Shown here one piece after another: positions 34,671-44,395 of a stretch of DNA of 64,000 nt. The notes under the pieces are model-generated. The model saw nothing but the letters and a program-made list of their open reading frames with translations, had not been told where the DNA came from and did not search any database. A program made the translations under genes and the position numbers. Position 1 is the stretch's first letter. Every line of letters begins with the position of its first letter. The stretch is from contig JAXLQK010000023.1 of assembly GCA_046331665.1 (NCBI GenBank), positions 1 to 64,000 of the forward strand. Reading direction: 5' to 3'. Source of the DNA: CAWBAT01 sp046331665 (GTDB lineage Bacteria; Acidobacteriota; Terriglobia; Versatilivoradales; Versatilivoraceae).

Positions 34671-36311
34671 TCAAGCCTCCAAACGCGAGGCTCGAGAGAA
34701 GTATTCCCGCACCTTTCCAATGGCAGTTTGTTCGGCTTCAGCCAGCGTCCCAGCTTCGCTTCGGGTGATACAGGCTCCGGGCTCTACATCGTCCGCTTTG
34801 CAGTAGTATCGATCGCCCAGCCCATAGCTCGTGAGGCGAACTTTCCACCCCTCCAACTCGATCATCTTCTCAGAATAGTCTTTGGGCTTGAGGGAGGTGC
34901 TCACCTTGCCTCCCGAATCGAAGACCGGGAAGCCGGACTTCTCCCAGGCCGAAATTCCACCCAATAGATCCTTTACATCGGCTGGCCTCGATCGCTTGAG
35001 CAAACTGGCCGCCAGGGAAGATCGGTATCCTCCCGCACAATGCACGACCAGATTCCGCCCTGGGGGAATCTCTTTGACCCGCTCAGGAAGCTGATTAAGC
35101 GGCAAATGGAGACTGGGCTCGATCCTTTTTTCCCGGCGCTCCCGCTCCGTCCGGACATCAATCAGGATCGGGGGATGAGGGGACGCCAGCTCTTCGATGA
35201 GCGTTGTCGCAGTGACCCGGAGTGTTCGTCCAAGCAATTCTGGCTTGTCTGTCACCGCTTCCATCCCACCCTTTAGAAAACCGGCCACGAAGTCAAAGCC
35301 TATTCGTCCCAGTCGCGTTGCTGATTCCCTTTCCAGACCAGGTGCAGACACCAGAACGATCTGCGTATCTCGTTGGAGGATGGTGCCCGCCCAACTGGCA
35401 AACTGGCCCCCCAATCCAATATTGACACTTCCCTTCAGGTGCGATGCCGCAAAATCAGAGGCCTCTCTCACATCCACGATTTGAGCCCCCATCGACTGCA
35501 GTTCCAACACCCGTTCCAAGGGAAGAGGAGTCAGCACTTTTTCCAAGGTCTCCTCAAGAGTTTGATGTTCCTTGGTGTTCAGAATCGCATCGAAGGTAAA
35601 GTAGGAGGGCGCTTCGGGCTGATCGACCGTAACGAGTTGGATAAAGTCTTCCTTGCTCATCGGTTGAAGGGCATAGTTGTATTGCCGCTGCACCCCAATC
35701 GTTGAAAATGTCTCCGTGCTCAAATTTTTTCCGCACAGGGATCCAGCCCCGTGAGCGGGGTACACGAGAGTCTCATCAGGAAGCTGGAGAAGCTTGCCAT
35801 GCAGGGATTCATAGAGCATGGCTCCAAGCGCTTCGCGAGAATAACCCATTGACGCCCTTAAGTCGGGACGGCCTACATCCCCGACGAATAGAGTATCCCC
35901 GGTCAGAACAGCCGTGGGACCTTTGCCATTTTCTTCGCCCTCATAAAGGACGATGCTGATGGATTCAATCGAATGGCCCGGAGTTTCAAGGATGCGGAGA
36001 CGAAGCGTTCCCAACGGGAGGACATCATTTTCCTTCATGGGAAAGAAGTCATAGTCGGCAACCGCCCTGGAACCGAGGCAAATTTGGGCTTTGGCCCGGT
36101 CCCGGAGTTCTAGATGACCTGCCACGAAATCGGCATGGAAATGCGAAAGGAAAACATATCGAATTTGAACTCCCTCGGCCTCCGCATCCGCCAAATACTG
36201 GTCCACGTCTCTTTGCGGATCCACCACCGCTGCCATCCCGCTCTCCCGGTCACCCACCAAATAAGAGGCATGCGCCAAACATCCCAGATAATATTGCTTT
36301 AGAAGCATCAA
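34671..36311 (-). CDS. metallo-beta-lactamase-fold hydrolase fused to two rhodanese domains and a C-terminal domain
   Basis: Cytoplasmic sulfur-handling protein resembling persulfide dioxygenase-rhodanese fusions (ETHE1/BlH type). Residues 1-210 are the MBL domain with H57, H59 and D61 in SHFHADFVAGH, then ETPGHS and LTGDTLFVGDVGRPDL. The first rhodanese domain (about 255-350) has VLVSAPGLERE where the active-site loop should be and lacks the catalytic Cys. The second (about 365-465) has it: C425 in VVHCAGGYRSS. The last ~70 residues (MIELEGWKVRLTSYGLGDRY onward) form an extra small domain that I do not usually see in this family. Likely role: oxidation or transfer of glutathione persulfide sulfur. 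It is divergent from nth and no sulfide-quinone reductase is adjacent. Confidence 0.88.
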   Translation of the reverse strand: MMLLKQYYLGCLAHASYLVGDRESGMAAVVDPQRDVDQYLADAEAEGVQIRYVFLSHFHADFVAGHLELRDRAKAQICLGSRAVADYDFFPMKENDVLPLGTLRLRILETPGHSIESISIVLYEGEENGKGPTAVLTGDTLFVGDVGRPDLRASMGYSREALGAMLYESLHGKLLQLPDETLVYPAHGAGSLCGKNLSTETFSTIGVQRQYNYALQPMSKEDFIQLVTVDQPEAPSYFTFDAILNTKEHQTLEETLEKVLTPLPLERVLELQSMGAQIVDVREASDFAASHLKGSVNIGLGGQFASWAGTILQRDTQIVLVSAPGLERESATRLGRIGFDFVAGFLKGGMEAVTDKPELLGRTLRVTATTLIEELASPHPPILIDVRTERERREKRIEPSLHLPLNQLPERVKEIPPGRNLVVHCAGGYRSSLAASLLKRSRPADVKDLLGGISAWEKSGFPVFDSGGKVSTSLKPKDYSEKMIELEGWKVRLTSYGLGDRYYCKADDVEPGACITRSEAGTLAEAEQTAIGKVREYFSRASRLEA

Positions 36312-36681
36312 GCCTTGAACGGTTCAAACCGGAAAGTACGGCCTTGACGAGGATCCCGGCCATTCGATTCACCCTATCCCGGTCTGAAGTCCATCCCTCC
36401 CTTTTTCATTAAGATTTAGAAACCTTCGAACGCGCCTGCATCCCTTACTGTTTCAGCCCGAACGATGACGCTTCAGGCTTCAATTTCAAGAAGGGTCCAT
36501 TTAGCTTAGGGCATTCGTCAGGGAACGAAAAGTTCAAATTGAGTGATACGATATTCCGCTCCTATCCTACGGGAGAAACGGGATCAAGACAAATGAGGTC
36601 TCATGGTACACTGCAGATCGATCAAAGCGAAAGAACCAGGGGAAATATTCCGCAAATAGACAAGGAGTCCTCATTCAGCTA
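36312..36681. other. divergent intergenic region, nothing specific recognised
   Basis: 370 bases between the divergent MBL-rhodanese and nth genes. It should hold promoters for both; I see no convincing box pair or repeat. AAGGAG stands about twelve bases before the nth start. Confidence 0.45.
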
Positions 36682-37359
36682 ATGCCTATCGAGAACCGTC
36701 CCAAGAGAAAAGAGTCCGGTTCACTCCATGTCCGGGTGAAACAGATTCTGACGAAACTCAAGAAGGAGTATCCAGACGTGCGCTGTGCGCTCGAACATCA
36801 AAATCCCTTTCAGCTCCTGGTTGCCACGATTCTTTCGGCACAATGCACTGATGTGAGGGTGAACCAGGTGACTCCTGCGCTCTTCCGGAAGTATTCCACC
36901 GTCCAGGCCTTTGCGTCAGCCCTCCCTTCTGAATTGGAGAAGATGATCCACTCCACCGGCTTCTTTAGGAACAAGGCCAAAAACATCATCGCCGCGAGTC
37001 AAAAAATTGTGAATCTGTATGACGGCCAGGTTCCGCGGAACATGGAGCATCTGCTCTCCTTACCGGGGGTCGCTCGCAAAACAGCCAATGTCGTCTTAGG
37101 AACTGCCTTCGGGATCGAGTCTGGTGTCGTTGTAGACACCCATGTCTTTCGGCTCACCCACCGCCTGGGTCTCACTGGGGCCAAGACACCGGAGAAGGTT
37201 GAGATCGATCTCATGAAGTCGATTCCCAGAAAAGAATGGATTGGCTTTTCGCATTACCTGATTCATCACGGACGGAAAATTTGTTTCGCGCGAAAGCCTT
37301 CCTGCAACCAGTGCGCCCTGGAGCAATTGTGCCCCAAGATCGGCGTCCAGAAAGCTTAG
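36682..37359 (+). CDS. nth: endonuclease III
   Basis: Bifunctional DNA glycosylase and AP lyase that removes oxidised pyrimidines in base-excision repair. 225 residues with the helix-hairpin-helix LPGVARKTANVVLG, catalytic lysine K133 and aspartate D152 (VVVDTHVFRL). The 4Fe-4S loop is complete: C201, C208, C211 and C217 (C-x6-C-x2-C-x5-C). A ~20-residue N-terminal extension is basic. It is convergent with the NUDIX gene, whose end lies about 50 bases away. Nothing odd is seen. Confidence 0.96.
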   Translation: MPIENRPKRKESGSLHVRVKQILTKLKKEYPDVRCALEHQNPFQLLVATILSAQCTDVRVNQVTPALFRKYSTVQAFASALPSELEKMIHSTGFFRNKAKNIIAASQKIVNLYDGQVPRNMEHLLSLPGVARKTANVVLGTAFGIESGVVVDTHVFRLTHRLGLTGAKTPEKVEIDLMKSIPRKEWIGFSHYLIHHGRKICFARKPSCNQCALEQLCPKIGVQKA

Positions 37360-37411
37360 GCGAGCGTCCATCGCTTTCATCCAAGTCCGTATCGATTTCT
37401 CACCGCACTTT

Positions 37412-38011
37412 TCAGCCGGATGGACTCTTTTCGTTGCCCAGCCGGAGACGGCGTTCCAACAGCATCAGACCGATCATTGCCTTGGCGTCGCAGAGTTTCC
37501 CCGAATCCATCCAAGATAAGGCCTCTTCCAAAGCCACCCAGTGAGCTTGAATCTCCTCACCTTCGTGCAGAAGTCCGTGAGTTCCCAACGGAGCTTGCGG
37601 GTTATCGACTTCTCCCAGGAAGAGGATCACTTTGTCTGAAGACCCGCCCGGCGCGAAAAAATACTCGGTCAAGTATTCGCATCGTTTCAGGCGCAACCCG
37701 GTTTCCTCCTGCACTTCACGTCTGGCTACGTCTTCGGGGCGTTCGTTTTCTTCGGTCATTCCGGCCACGCATTCCCAGAACCAGCCCTCACCGGACCTGG
37801 CAAAGACTGGATAACGAAATTGATTAATCAAGAGAACTTGCCGGTGAAGAGGTTCATAGATCATGACGGCAACGGCATCCCCTCGAAAATGACGAAAACG
37901 GGAAATGACCGGGCTCATGGTCCCGTTGAATCGCTCAAACTGAAGTTCGGCTTTTTCCACCTTAACGTAGCCTTCGTACTCAAGCTTCTTTTGATGAATG
38001 CTTACTTTCAT
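37412..38011 (-). CDS. NUDIX hydrolase, ADP-ribose pyrophosphatase-like
   Basis: 199 residues. The full NUDIX box is present: G-x5-E-x7-REVQEETGL, starting at GMTEENERPEDVAR. The N-terminal beta sheet (FERFNGTMSPVISRFRHFRG) and the EYFFAPGGSSDKVILFLGEV segment match the ADP-ribose pyrophosphatase branch (NudF/GDP-mannose hydrolase group), which hydrolyses ADP-ribose to AMP and ribose-5-phosphate. The substrate cannot be fixed from sequence alone. It stands alone between nth (convergent) and udk, about 105 bases downstream of the latter. Confidence 0.88.
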   Translation of the reverse strand: MKVSIHQKKLEYEGYVKVEKAELQFERFNGTMSPVISRFRHFRGDAVAVMIYEPLHRQVLLINQFRYPVFARSGEGWFWECVAGMTEENERPEDVARREVQEETGLRLKRCEYLTEYFFAPGGSSDKVILFLGEVDNPQAPLGTHGLLHEGEEIQAHWVALEEALSWMDSGKLCDAKAMIGLMLLERRLRLGNEKSPSG

Positions 38012-38116
38012 ATTCTTGATCGATTCCTCAACTCAGGAAATGTGAAAAGCTTGCCATGCATTCCGATGGTAACGGGAATGTGCTCTCATAAAAACAACTG
38101 AAATTGGTACCGCATT

Positions 38117-38725
38117 CTATGATGTCGAGTGCGAATGAATCCATTGGACAACCCGATCGATACCCGATGGATCCTTCCCTCCTTCGAGCAGGACAATTTC
38201 TGCCAGCTCTTTTCCGGGCTCCACATACTTGAGATGCATGGGACGAACAGTCCGCAGATATTGCTCCACGACAGACTCTACGGTTCGGCCCCGATCACGG
38301 ACGTCGCGCCTCATTCGGCGGATAAAACGCAGATCGGCTCCAGTGTCTACGAAAACTTTGAGGTCAAACAGATCCCGCAATCCGGAGTCATGAAAAATCA
38401 AAATCCCTTCCACTATGATCAGCGGCCTGGGCTCCAATTTTTGCGTGCTTCTCGATCGGCGGTGGCAGGAGAAATCATATTCAGGGCATTCGACCGGCTG
38501 ATGACGTTGCAACGCTCGCACCTGCTCGATCAAGAGTTCGAAATCAACCGAATCAGGATGGTCAAAGTTGATCGCCGCACGCTCCTCCAAAGAAAGAGTA
38601 GGGTAGTCGCGATAGTAGGAGTCTTGGGTCAGCACGACGGTCTGCCCTTCCCCGAGCGATTCCACCAGCTTCCTGGCAACCGTAGTTTTTCCCGACCCTG
38701 ACCCGCCGCAAATTCCAATCAACAT
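38117..38725 (-). CDS. udk: uridine kinase
   Basis: Phosphorylates uridine and cytidine in pyrimidine salvage. 202 residues with the P-loop GGSGSGKTT (residues 7-15), the LTQDSYYRDYPTL substrate region and NFDHPDSVDFELL, all typical of Udk/PRK-fold kinases. REEXX-type features such as RFIRRMRRDVRDRGR supply the lid arginines. It begins 3 bases after the stop of the purine nucleoside phosphorylase gene, so the two form a nucleoside salvage operon. Length and motifs are normal. Confidence 0.93.
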   Translation of the reverse strand: MLIGICGGSGSGKTTVARKLVESLGEGQTVVLTQDSYYRDYPTLSLEERAAINFDHPDSVDFELLIEQVRALQRHQPVECPEYDFSCHRRSRSTQKLEPRPLIIVEGILIFHDSGLRDLFDLKVFVDTGADLRFIRRMRRDVRDRGRTVESVVEQYLRTVRPMHLKYVEPGKELAEIVLLEGGKDPSGIDRVVQWIHSHSTS

Positions 38726-38728
38726 GAG

Positions 38729-39589
38729 CTAACCCAATCTTAAGATTTCCCCACAAATACAATGACGCCATTGCTGCAGGGCAGGTTCCCGTTTTGCCGC
38801 CGTGGAGATCACCTCAGCATGGCTCAAGGGCTGGCGGGACAACCCGGCAGCAAGATTCGTCATTAATGAGACCCCCAGGCATTCCACGCCCATCTGCCGG
38901 GCTACCATGATCTCCGGGACCGTTGACATTCCGACGGCATCGCCGCCAAGGCGGCGGAGCCAACGGATTTCTGCAGGCGTCTCATAGCTTGGCCCGGAAA
39001 CGGCTACATAAACTCCTTCCTGCACCTTCAGTCTTAATTTCCTGGCCCAACGACTTGCGATTTGACGCAATCGTAGCGAATAACACTCACTCATATCGGG
39101 GAAAGAGAACCCTTGGCTTTGCGGCTGACGCCCGACGAGGGGGTTGGGAACAAACAGGCTGACATGATCGGAAATCAGCATGAACTGTCCTGGTCTTAAT
39201 CGAGGATTCGCTGCCCCGGCGGCGTTGGTCACAACTAACTGCTTTAGACCGAGCGCCCCCAAAACTCGCACGGGCAGAGTGATCGTGTGGACCGAATGGC
39301 CCTCATACAAATGAGCCCGACCCTGCAGGCAAAACAGCCAGCCCCCGGAGTGCCTCGCCAAGACAAGGTTGCCCGCATGGCCAGCCACCTGGGGCGTTGG
39401 AAAATGCGGTATCGATTCATACGGAATTATCCATTCAATTTCCAGAGACTCTGCAAACTGACCCATACCCGAACCCAGAATGACCGCGAGTTTCGGAGGA
39501 TTCTTGAGCCTGCCCTTTTGGAATCGCGCTCTGAGAAATCGGATGGCTGCCTCCGCCTGACGCTGGTCAAGCGGGGTTGAAGACCGCAT
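38729..39589 (-). CDS. purine nucleoside phosphorylase (trimeric PNP-I type)
   Basis: Splits purine ribonucleosides with phosphate into free base and ribose-1-phosphate. 286 residues with VILGSGMGQFAESLE near residue 37 for phosphate binding, LQGRAHLYEGH, VVTNAAGAANP, and GPSYETPAEIRWLRRLGGDA followed by VGMSTVPE, the trimeric PNP signature. It is directly upstream of udk, giving a salvage pair for purine and pyrimidine nucleosides. It could also prefer methylthioadenosine, but GPSYETPAE is typical of inosine/guanosine enzymes. Confidence 0.92.
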   Translation of the reverse strand: MRSSTPLDQRQAEAAIRFLRARFQKGRLKNPPKLAVILGSGMGQFAESLEIEWIIPYESIPHFPTPQVAGHAGNLVLARHSGGWLFCLQGRAHLYEGHSVHTITLPVRVLGALGLKQLVVTNAAGAANPRLRPGQFMLISDHVSLFVPNPLVGRQPQSQGFSFPDMSECYSLRLRQIASRWARKLRLKVQEGVYVAVSGPSYETPAEIRWLRRLGGDAVGMSTVPEIMVARQMGVECLGVSLMTNLAAGLSRQPLSHAEVISTAAKREPALQQWRHCICGEILRLG

Positions 39590-39783
39590 GGGAACCTCGG
39601 TTCGCCAGACACTTTTGGAGTTACTGGAATGAAGGGGATTTCGGAGTGCATGTTCTGCAACTGCAAAACTAGATTAGAAGGAGAGGCCGTAAGAGTCAAG
39701 CAGGCTTGCCTTTCCGCAATCCCTCTGCTACCTTCATAGCTTGAATTACTACCTGTTTCACTCCAGGGAAGAGGTCAACTCCG

Positions 39784-40479
39784 ATGGAGGAACCGCCCCA
39801 GACTTCACTACAATCGGGAATTGGAGGTCGTGTTTCTTCTCCTGACTTGCCGACTTCAAAGTTCGACCCGGCATTTTTTGCTTCACTTAAAGGCAGAGAC
39901 GGGCTTCCCCAACGTTACCCGATCCTTACTCTTCACCTGATGGTTCAAAGTCCACACCGGGTCTTTGCATATTGGGAAGTCACCTCCGAACGGCTTGAAG
40001 AGGTCCTTGCCCCTTTCCCGAGTGAAGAACATTCTTTGTTCCGCTTGATCTTGAAGTGGATGGAAATCGGCCACAGAAATGGTACTGTTTACGACTCTGG
40101 CGGTGCTTCCGAATGGTGGTTCCCTGCCCGCCCGGGTCGGCGCTATTGCGCTGAGCTCTGTTTACACTCGGAAGAATTTGGGACTGTTTCTGTATGCACT
40201 TCCAATGAGGTGGAGACGCCGCACGCCGAGTTGGCCGAAAATCTCCCGGATCACGCCGAGTCTCCGGAAACCTCGCAATGCCTCTCCGCCTTGGCCAAGC
40301 TTACGGGGTTAACTCGGGAAGTTCGTGAACGTGGCGATCTCGAAATTCCGGTCAAGACACAAATTCGCGGGGGACGGCCGGATCAGCTACCGGACGTTGC
40401 CGGACCGATGATCAAGGCGGGCCGAGTAACAACGAATCGGCCAACGAGTTATTTTGGGGTAGCCAGAGAGGCTGAATGA
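39784..40479 (+). CDS. DUF4912 domain protein
   Basis: 231 residues. Residues 45-140 carry the DUF4912 pattern: LMVQSPHRVFAYWEVTSERL, FRLILKWMEI, then WWFPARPGRRYCAELCL and VCTSNEVETP. The flanks are proline- and charge-rich. The domain looks like a carbohydrate-binding beta sandwich and is commonly next to glycogen or glucan genes, but its biochemical role is not established. Here its stop overlaps the glgB start by ATGA, so translation is coupled and a function in alpha-glucan metabolism is likely. There is no signal peptide, hence cytoplasmic. Confidence 0.82.
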   Translation: MEEPPQTSLQSGIGGRVSSPDLPTSKFDPAFFASLKGRDGLPQRYPILTLHLMVQSPHRVFAYWEVTSERLEEVLAPFPSEEHSLFRLILKWMEIGHRNGTVYDSGGASEWWFPARPGRRYCAELCLHSEEFGTVSVCTSNEVETPHAELAENLPDHAESPETSQCLSALAKLTGLTREVRERGDLEIPVKTQIRGGRPDQLPDVAGPMIKAGRVTTNRPTSYFGVAREAE

Positions 40480-42713
40480 TAGGCAATTCGATGCATGGCG
40501 AGATGGATAAGATTATTCGCTCTGAGCATTCAGATCCGTTTCACATTCTGGGTGCGCATGTCGTGGAAGTGATGCCGGAGGATGGGGCGACACCCCAGTC
40601 TGTCGTCGTCATTCGCGCCTTCTTGCCCGAAGCCCGGGAGGCTTGGATTGTTCCAACTGGCCAAACTCAAGTCCCGGTCCCCATGCCCAAGATTCGTGGG
40701 GAAGGGTTTTTCGAAGTGGTTTTTCCCGACCGCCGGCAGCCCTTCCCTTACGAGATCCGGCTGGCAGATCAGGAAGGAAAGCTCTCGCAATTCATCGACC
40801 CCTATAGCTTTCCCCCGGTGCTCACCGATTTTGATTTGCATCTCATGGGCGAGGGGACCCATTTCAAAAAATACGAGAAGCTCGGAGGACACCTCCACAC
40901 GATTCAAGGGGTCAGCGGAGTTCATTTCGCTGTTTGGGCCCCCAACGCGGCCCGGGTCAGTGTCATCGGAGATTTTAATCATTGGGACGGGCGACGGCAC
41001 CCCATGCGAGTCCGCGGGAACAGTGGGCTTTGGGAAATCTTTATTCCCGGCTTAGAAGAAGGCTGTATTTATAAGTTTGAGATTAAGTCGCGATGGAACA
41101 ACTCTCTCACCATCAAAGCTGATCCGTATGGAGCCTATTTCGAAAAGCCGCCAAAAACTGCCTCCATTGTCCATGACACAAGCCGGTATGTCTGGCAGGA
41201 CCGGGATTGGATGGAGAAGCGGCCAACCAGGAATTGGCTGGATTCTCCCGTTTCCATCTATGAAGTTCATTTGGGCTCCTGGATGCGAGCTACCGAAGAG
41301 AACAACCGGTATCTCACTTACGATGAATTGGCCGATCGCCTCATTTCCTATGCTTGTGATTTGGGATATACCCACCTCCAGCTCCTCCCGGTGATGGAAC
41401 ATCCGTTTGATGGCTCCTGGGGGTACCAGACCATAGGATATTTTGCCCCAACCAGCCGATTCGGAACCCCAGAACAGTTCAAGGCGTTCGTTGACCGCTG
41501 TCATCAATCGGGGCTGGGAGTATTACTGGATTGGGTCCCCGCGCACTTCCCCAAGGATGCTCACGGATTAAGTTTTTTTGATGGGACCCACCTCTACGAA
41601 CATGCAGACCGCAGACTGGGAGAACATCAGGATTGGGGAACACTCATCTTCAATTACGGTAGAAACGAGGTTCGCAACTTTCTTCTTTCCAATGCTCTGT
41701 TCTGGCTGGACCAATACCACATCGACGGCCTGCGGGTGGACGCGGTAGCCTCCATGCTCTACCTCGACTACTCGCGCCAGTCGGGTGATTGGATTCCCAA
41801 CATGTATGGGGGGCACGAGAACCTGGAAGCCATCGAATTTATCAAGCGCTTCAACGAAGTTGTTCACCAATACCATCCGGGAGTCCTGACCATCGCCGAA
41901 GAATCCACGGCGTGGCCCATGGTTTCACGCCCCGTGTACCTGGGGGGGTTGGGATTCAGCATGAAATGGAACATGGGCTGGATGAATGACGTGTTGTCGT
42001 ATTTCGAGAAAGACCCGATCTACCGGAAATTTCATCAGAACAACCTGACCTTTGCCTTGATGTACGCCTTTACGGAGAATTTCATCCTGCCCCTGTCCCA
42101 TGATGAAGTAGTCCACATGAAGCGGTCCCTGCTGGACAAAATGCCTGGATATTTCATGGAAGACAAATTTAGCAATCTTCGCCTGCTTTATGGCTATATG
42201 TATGGGCATCCCGGGAAAAAGCTTCTTTTCATGGGCGGCGAGTTTGGGCAATGGAATGAATGGAATCACGATGCCGGCCTGGACTGGAATTTGTTGCAGT
42301 GGGAATCCCACCAAAAATTACAGAAGTATGTCCATGACCTGAATCACCTTTACCTCTCTCAGCCTTCGATGTACGAGGTAGATTTCCATTACGCCGGGTT
42401 TGAGTGGATTGACTTTCATGACCATGACAACAGCGTCGTCAGCTTCCTGCGCAAGGGCAAGAACCCCGCCGATTTTCTGGTCTTTATTTATAACTTCACG
42501 CCGCTGGTAAGAGAACACTACCAAATCGGGGTACCCGGACCGGGGATGTATGAAGAAATCATGAATAGCGATTCCGCCTACTATGGCGGCCGCAATGTTG
42601 GCAATCTTGGAGCCATTCAAGCCCTGGAAGTCTCCCGAGGCAACTGGCCGTGTCAGCTTACCCTAACGCTGCCCCCGCTGGCCATGCTTGTCCTGCAACG
42701 TCGAGCCTCCTGA
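40476..42713 (+). CDS. glgB: 1,4-alpha-glucan branching enzyme, GH13
   Basis: Transfers alpha-1,4 chains to O6 positions to create glycogen branches. 745 residues: an N-terminal CBM48-type pair of sandwich domains (GVHFAVWAPNAARVSVIGDF near residue 147), then the GH13 barrel. Nucleophile D422 (GLRVDAVASMLYLDYSR), acid/base E475 (TIAEESTAWP) and the transition-state aspartate in LPLSHDEVVH are all present. The length is normal for the two-N-domain GlgB type. It is coupled to the DUF4912 gene by ATGA and followed after 3 bases by a GH57 enzyme, forming a three-gene operon. Confidence 0.96.
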   Translation: MIGNSMHGEMDKIIRSEHSDPFHILGAHVVEVMPEDGATPQSVVVIRAFLPEAREAWIVPTGQTQVPVPMPKIRGEGFFEVVFPDRRQPFPYEIRLADQEGKLSQFIDPYSFPPVLTDFDLHLMGEGTHFKKYEKLGGHLHTIQGVSGVHFAVWAPNAARVSVIGDFNHWDGRRHPMRVRGNSGLWEIFIPGLEEGCIYKFEIKSRWNNSLTIKADPYGAYFEKPPKTASIVHDTSRYVWQDRDWMEKRPTRNWLDSPVSIYEVHLGSWMRATEENNRYLTYDELADRLISYACDLGYTHLQLLPVMEHPFDGSWGYQTIGYFAPTSRFGTPEQFKAFVDRCHQSGLGVLLDWVPAHFPKDAHGLSFFDGTHLYEHADRRLGEHQDWGTLIFNYGRNEVRNFLLSNALFWLDQYHIDGLRVDAVASMLYLDYSRQSGDWIPNMYGGHENLEAIEFIKRFNEVVHQYHPGVLTIAEESTAWPMVSRPVYLGGLGFSMKWNMGWMNDVLSYFEKDPIYRKFHQNNLTFALMYAFTENFILPLSHDEVVHMKRSLLDKMPGYFMEDKFSNLRLLYGYMYGHPGKKLLFMGGEFGQWNEWNHDAGLDWNLLQWESHQKLQKYVHDLNHLYLSQPSMYEVDFHYAGFEWIDFHDHDNSVVSFLRKGKNPADFLVFIYNFTPLVREHYQIGVPGPGMYEEIMNSDSAYYGGRNVGNLGAIQALEVSRGNWPCQLTLTLPPLAMLVLQRRAS

Positions 42714-42716
42714 CCC

Positions 42717-44324
42717 ATGTGCCGCGGCAGACTGGCCCTGGTCCTTCACGCTCACCTGCCTTTTGTGCGCCATCCTGAGCATGATTCCTTCCTGGAAGAG
42801 GACTGGCTGTTTGAAGCCATCACCGAGACTTATATCCCTCTGATCCAACTCTTGCAAAGGCTGGTCCGCGACGGGGTGACATCCCGGCTTACTCTCTCGA
42901 TATCCCCGACGCTCGCCGAAATGCTGGCCGACCCGTTTCTGCAGTCCCGTTATCACCGCTATCTCACCAGCCGCGTCGAATTGGCAGAGCGGGAGATTTC
43001 ACGAACCCGGCATGACCCGGACCTGCATCCACTTGCGATTCTCTACCGACGCAATTTCCAGGAAACCTATTCCTGCTATGAATTCCGCTATCATCGTCAA
43101 CTTCTTCAGGCCTTCGTGGAACTCCAGGAACAGGGGATCGTCGAAATCATTACCTGTCCCGGCACTCACCCCTTTCTCCCCTTGATCTCGAAGGAAGAGG
43201 TCCGCCGAGCGCATCTGGAGGCCGCTCGAATCACCTACCAACGCCACTTTCAGAAACCGCTAAGGGGACTGTGGCTCGCGGAATGCGGTTTTGAGCCCGG
43301 GATGGATTTCCTCATCAAGCAAGTTGGGTTTGAGTATTTCACCTTGGACACCCACGGGATTATTTTTGGCAATCCTCGTCCCGCTTCTGGTGTCTATGCG
43401 CCAGTGCGAACTCCGGCTGGCACCATTGCCTTTGGACGGGATTTGGAGTCCGCTCTCCAGGTTTGGAATTCCAAAATCGGGTTCCCCGGAGATCCCTGCT
43501 ATCGGGAATTTTACCGGGACCTCGGATTTGATGCGCCGTATGACTATATCCGTCCTTTTCTCCATCCAGACGGCGTCCGAAGAAATGTCGGCATCAAGTA
43601 CTATCGTATTACAGGGGGAGAGGATTTGAGCCGGCGGGCTCCTTATGATCCCCAGCGAGCGCAGTTGCGCGCTCTCCAACATGCTGGTTATTTCCTGGAT
43701 CAACGCCGGGAACAGCTAGAGCGTCTAAAACATTCACTTCGGATTGACCCGCTGATCGTCGCTCCTTATGACGCCGAGCTCTTCGGTCACTGGTGGCATG
43801 AAGGTCCCATCTTTCTGGAACAATTGATGCGGGAGGCCGCCCGGAACACCAGAAACGTGCGCCTGGTCAGTTTATCTGAAGCACTCTCAGAAAGTCCCGA
43901 CCCCGCACCGCTGGCTCCCACCGGTTCGAGCTGGGGAGACGAAGGCTATTACCAGGTTTGGCTCAATGAAAAGACCGAGTGGCTCTACAAGCACCAACAT
44001 TGGGCGGAGCAAGTCATGATCCAGCTCGCCAACCAGTTTGAAAATGCGCAAGGCTGGATTCTTCGCGGGTTGAACCAGGCAGGACGCGAGCTCCTGTTGG
44101 CCCAGAGTAGTGATTGGGCATTCCACATCACGGCAAGTCATTCGGCTGGGTATGCCGAACGCCGGTTCTCCGATCACCTGATGCATTTCCGGATCCTGCG
44201 CGACGGGCTCCTGCAGAATCGAGTCGACACGGCTCACTTGTGTGCCCTTGAAGAAAGAGACAATCTCTTCAGGACGCTCGACTACAGGGTATTCCGCTCT
44301 GCGCGAATTGCTTCCATCCCATGA
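42717..44324 (+). CDS. GH57-family 1,4-alpha-glucan branching enzyme (DUF1957 C-terminus)
   Basis: 535 residues of the GH57 fold: LALVLHAHLPFVRHPEHDSF at the start, nucleophile E189 (LWLAECGFEPG) and acid/base D352 (APYDAELFGHWWHEGP), matching the spacing of the archaeal enzyme TK1436 as I recall it. The C-terminal helical domain (SDWAFHITASHSAGYAERRF) is the DUF1957 part that sets branching specificity. It lies 3 bases after glgB. Two branching enzymes of different folds in one operon is unusual; they may build different branch lengths, or this one may act on another alpha-glucan. GH57 assignment is secure, branching activity likely. Confidence 0.9.
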   Translation: MCRGRLALVLHAHLPFVRHPEHDSFLEEDWLFEAITETYIPLIQLLQRLVRDGVTSRLTLSISPTLAEMLADPFLQSRYHRYLTSRVELAEREISRTRHDPDLHPLAILYRRNFQETYSCYEFRYHRQLLQAFVELQEQGIVEIITCPGTHPFLPLISKEEVRRAHLEAARITYQRHFQKPLRGLWLAECGFEPGMDFLIKQVGFEYFTLDTHGIIFGNPRPASGVYAPVRTPAGTIAFGRDLESALQVWNSKIGFPGDPCYREFYRDLGFDAPYDYIRPFLHPDGVRRNVGIKYYRITGGEDLSRRAPYDPQRAQLRALQHAGYFLDQRREQLERLKHSLRIDPLIVAPYDAELFGHWWHEGPIFLEQLMREAARNTRNVRLVSLSEALSESPDPAPLAPTGSSWGDEGYYQVWLNEKTEWLYKHQHWAEQVMIQLANQFENAQGWILRGLNQAGRELLLAQSSDWAFHITASHSAGYAERRFSDHLMHFRILRDGLLQNRVDTAHLCALEERDNLFRTLDYRVFRSARIASIP

Positions 44325-44395
44325 ACGCCTTTGAACCTGTAGCGGCGGTCTGTGACCAAGTTTGTCCAAATTAGGTTTTCGGCTTTCGTAATAAG

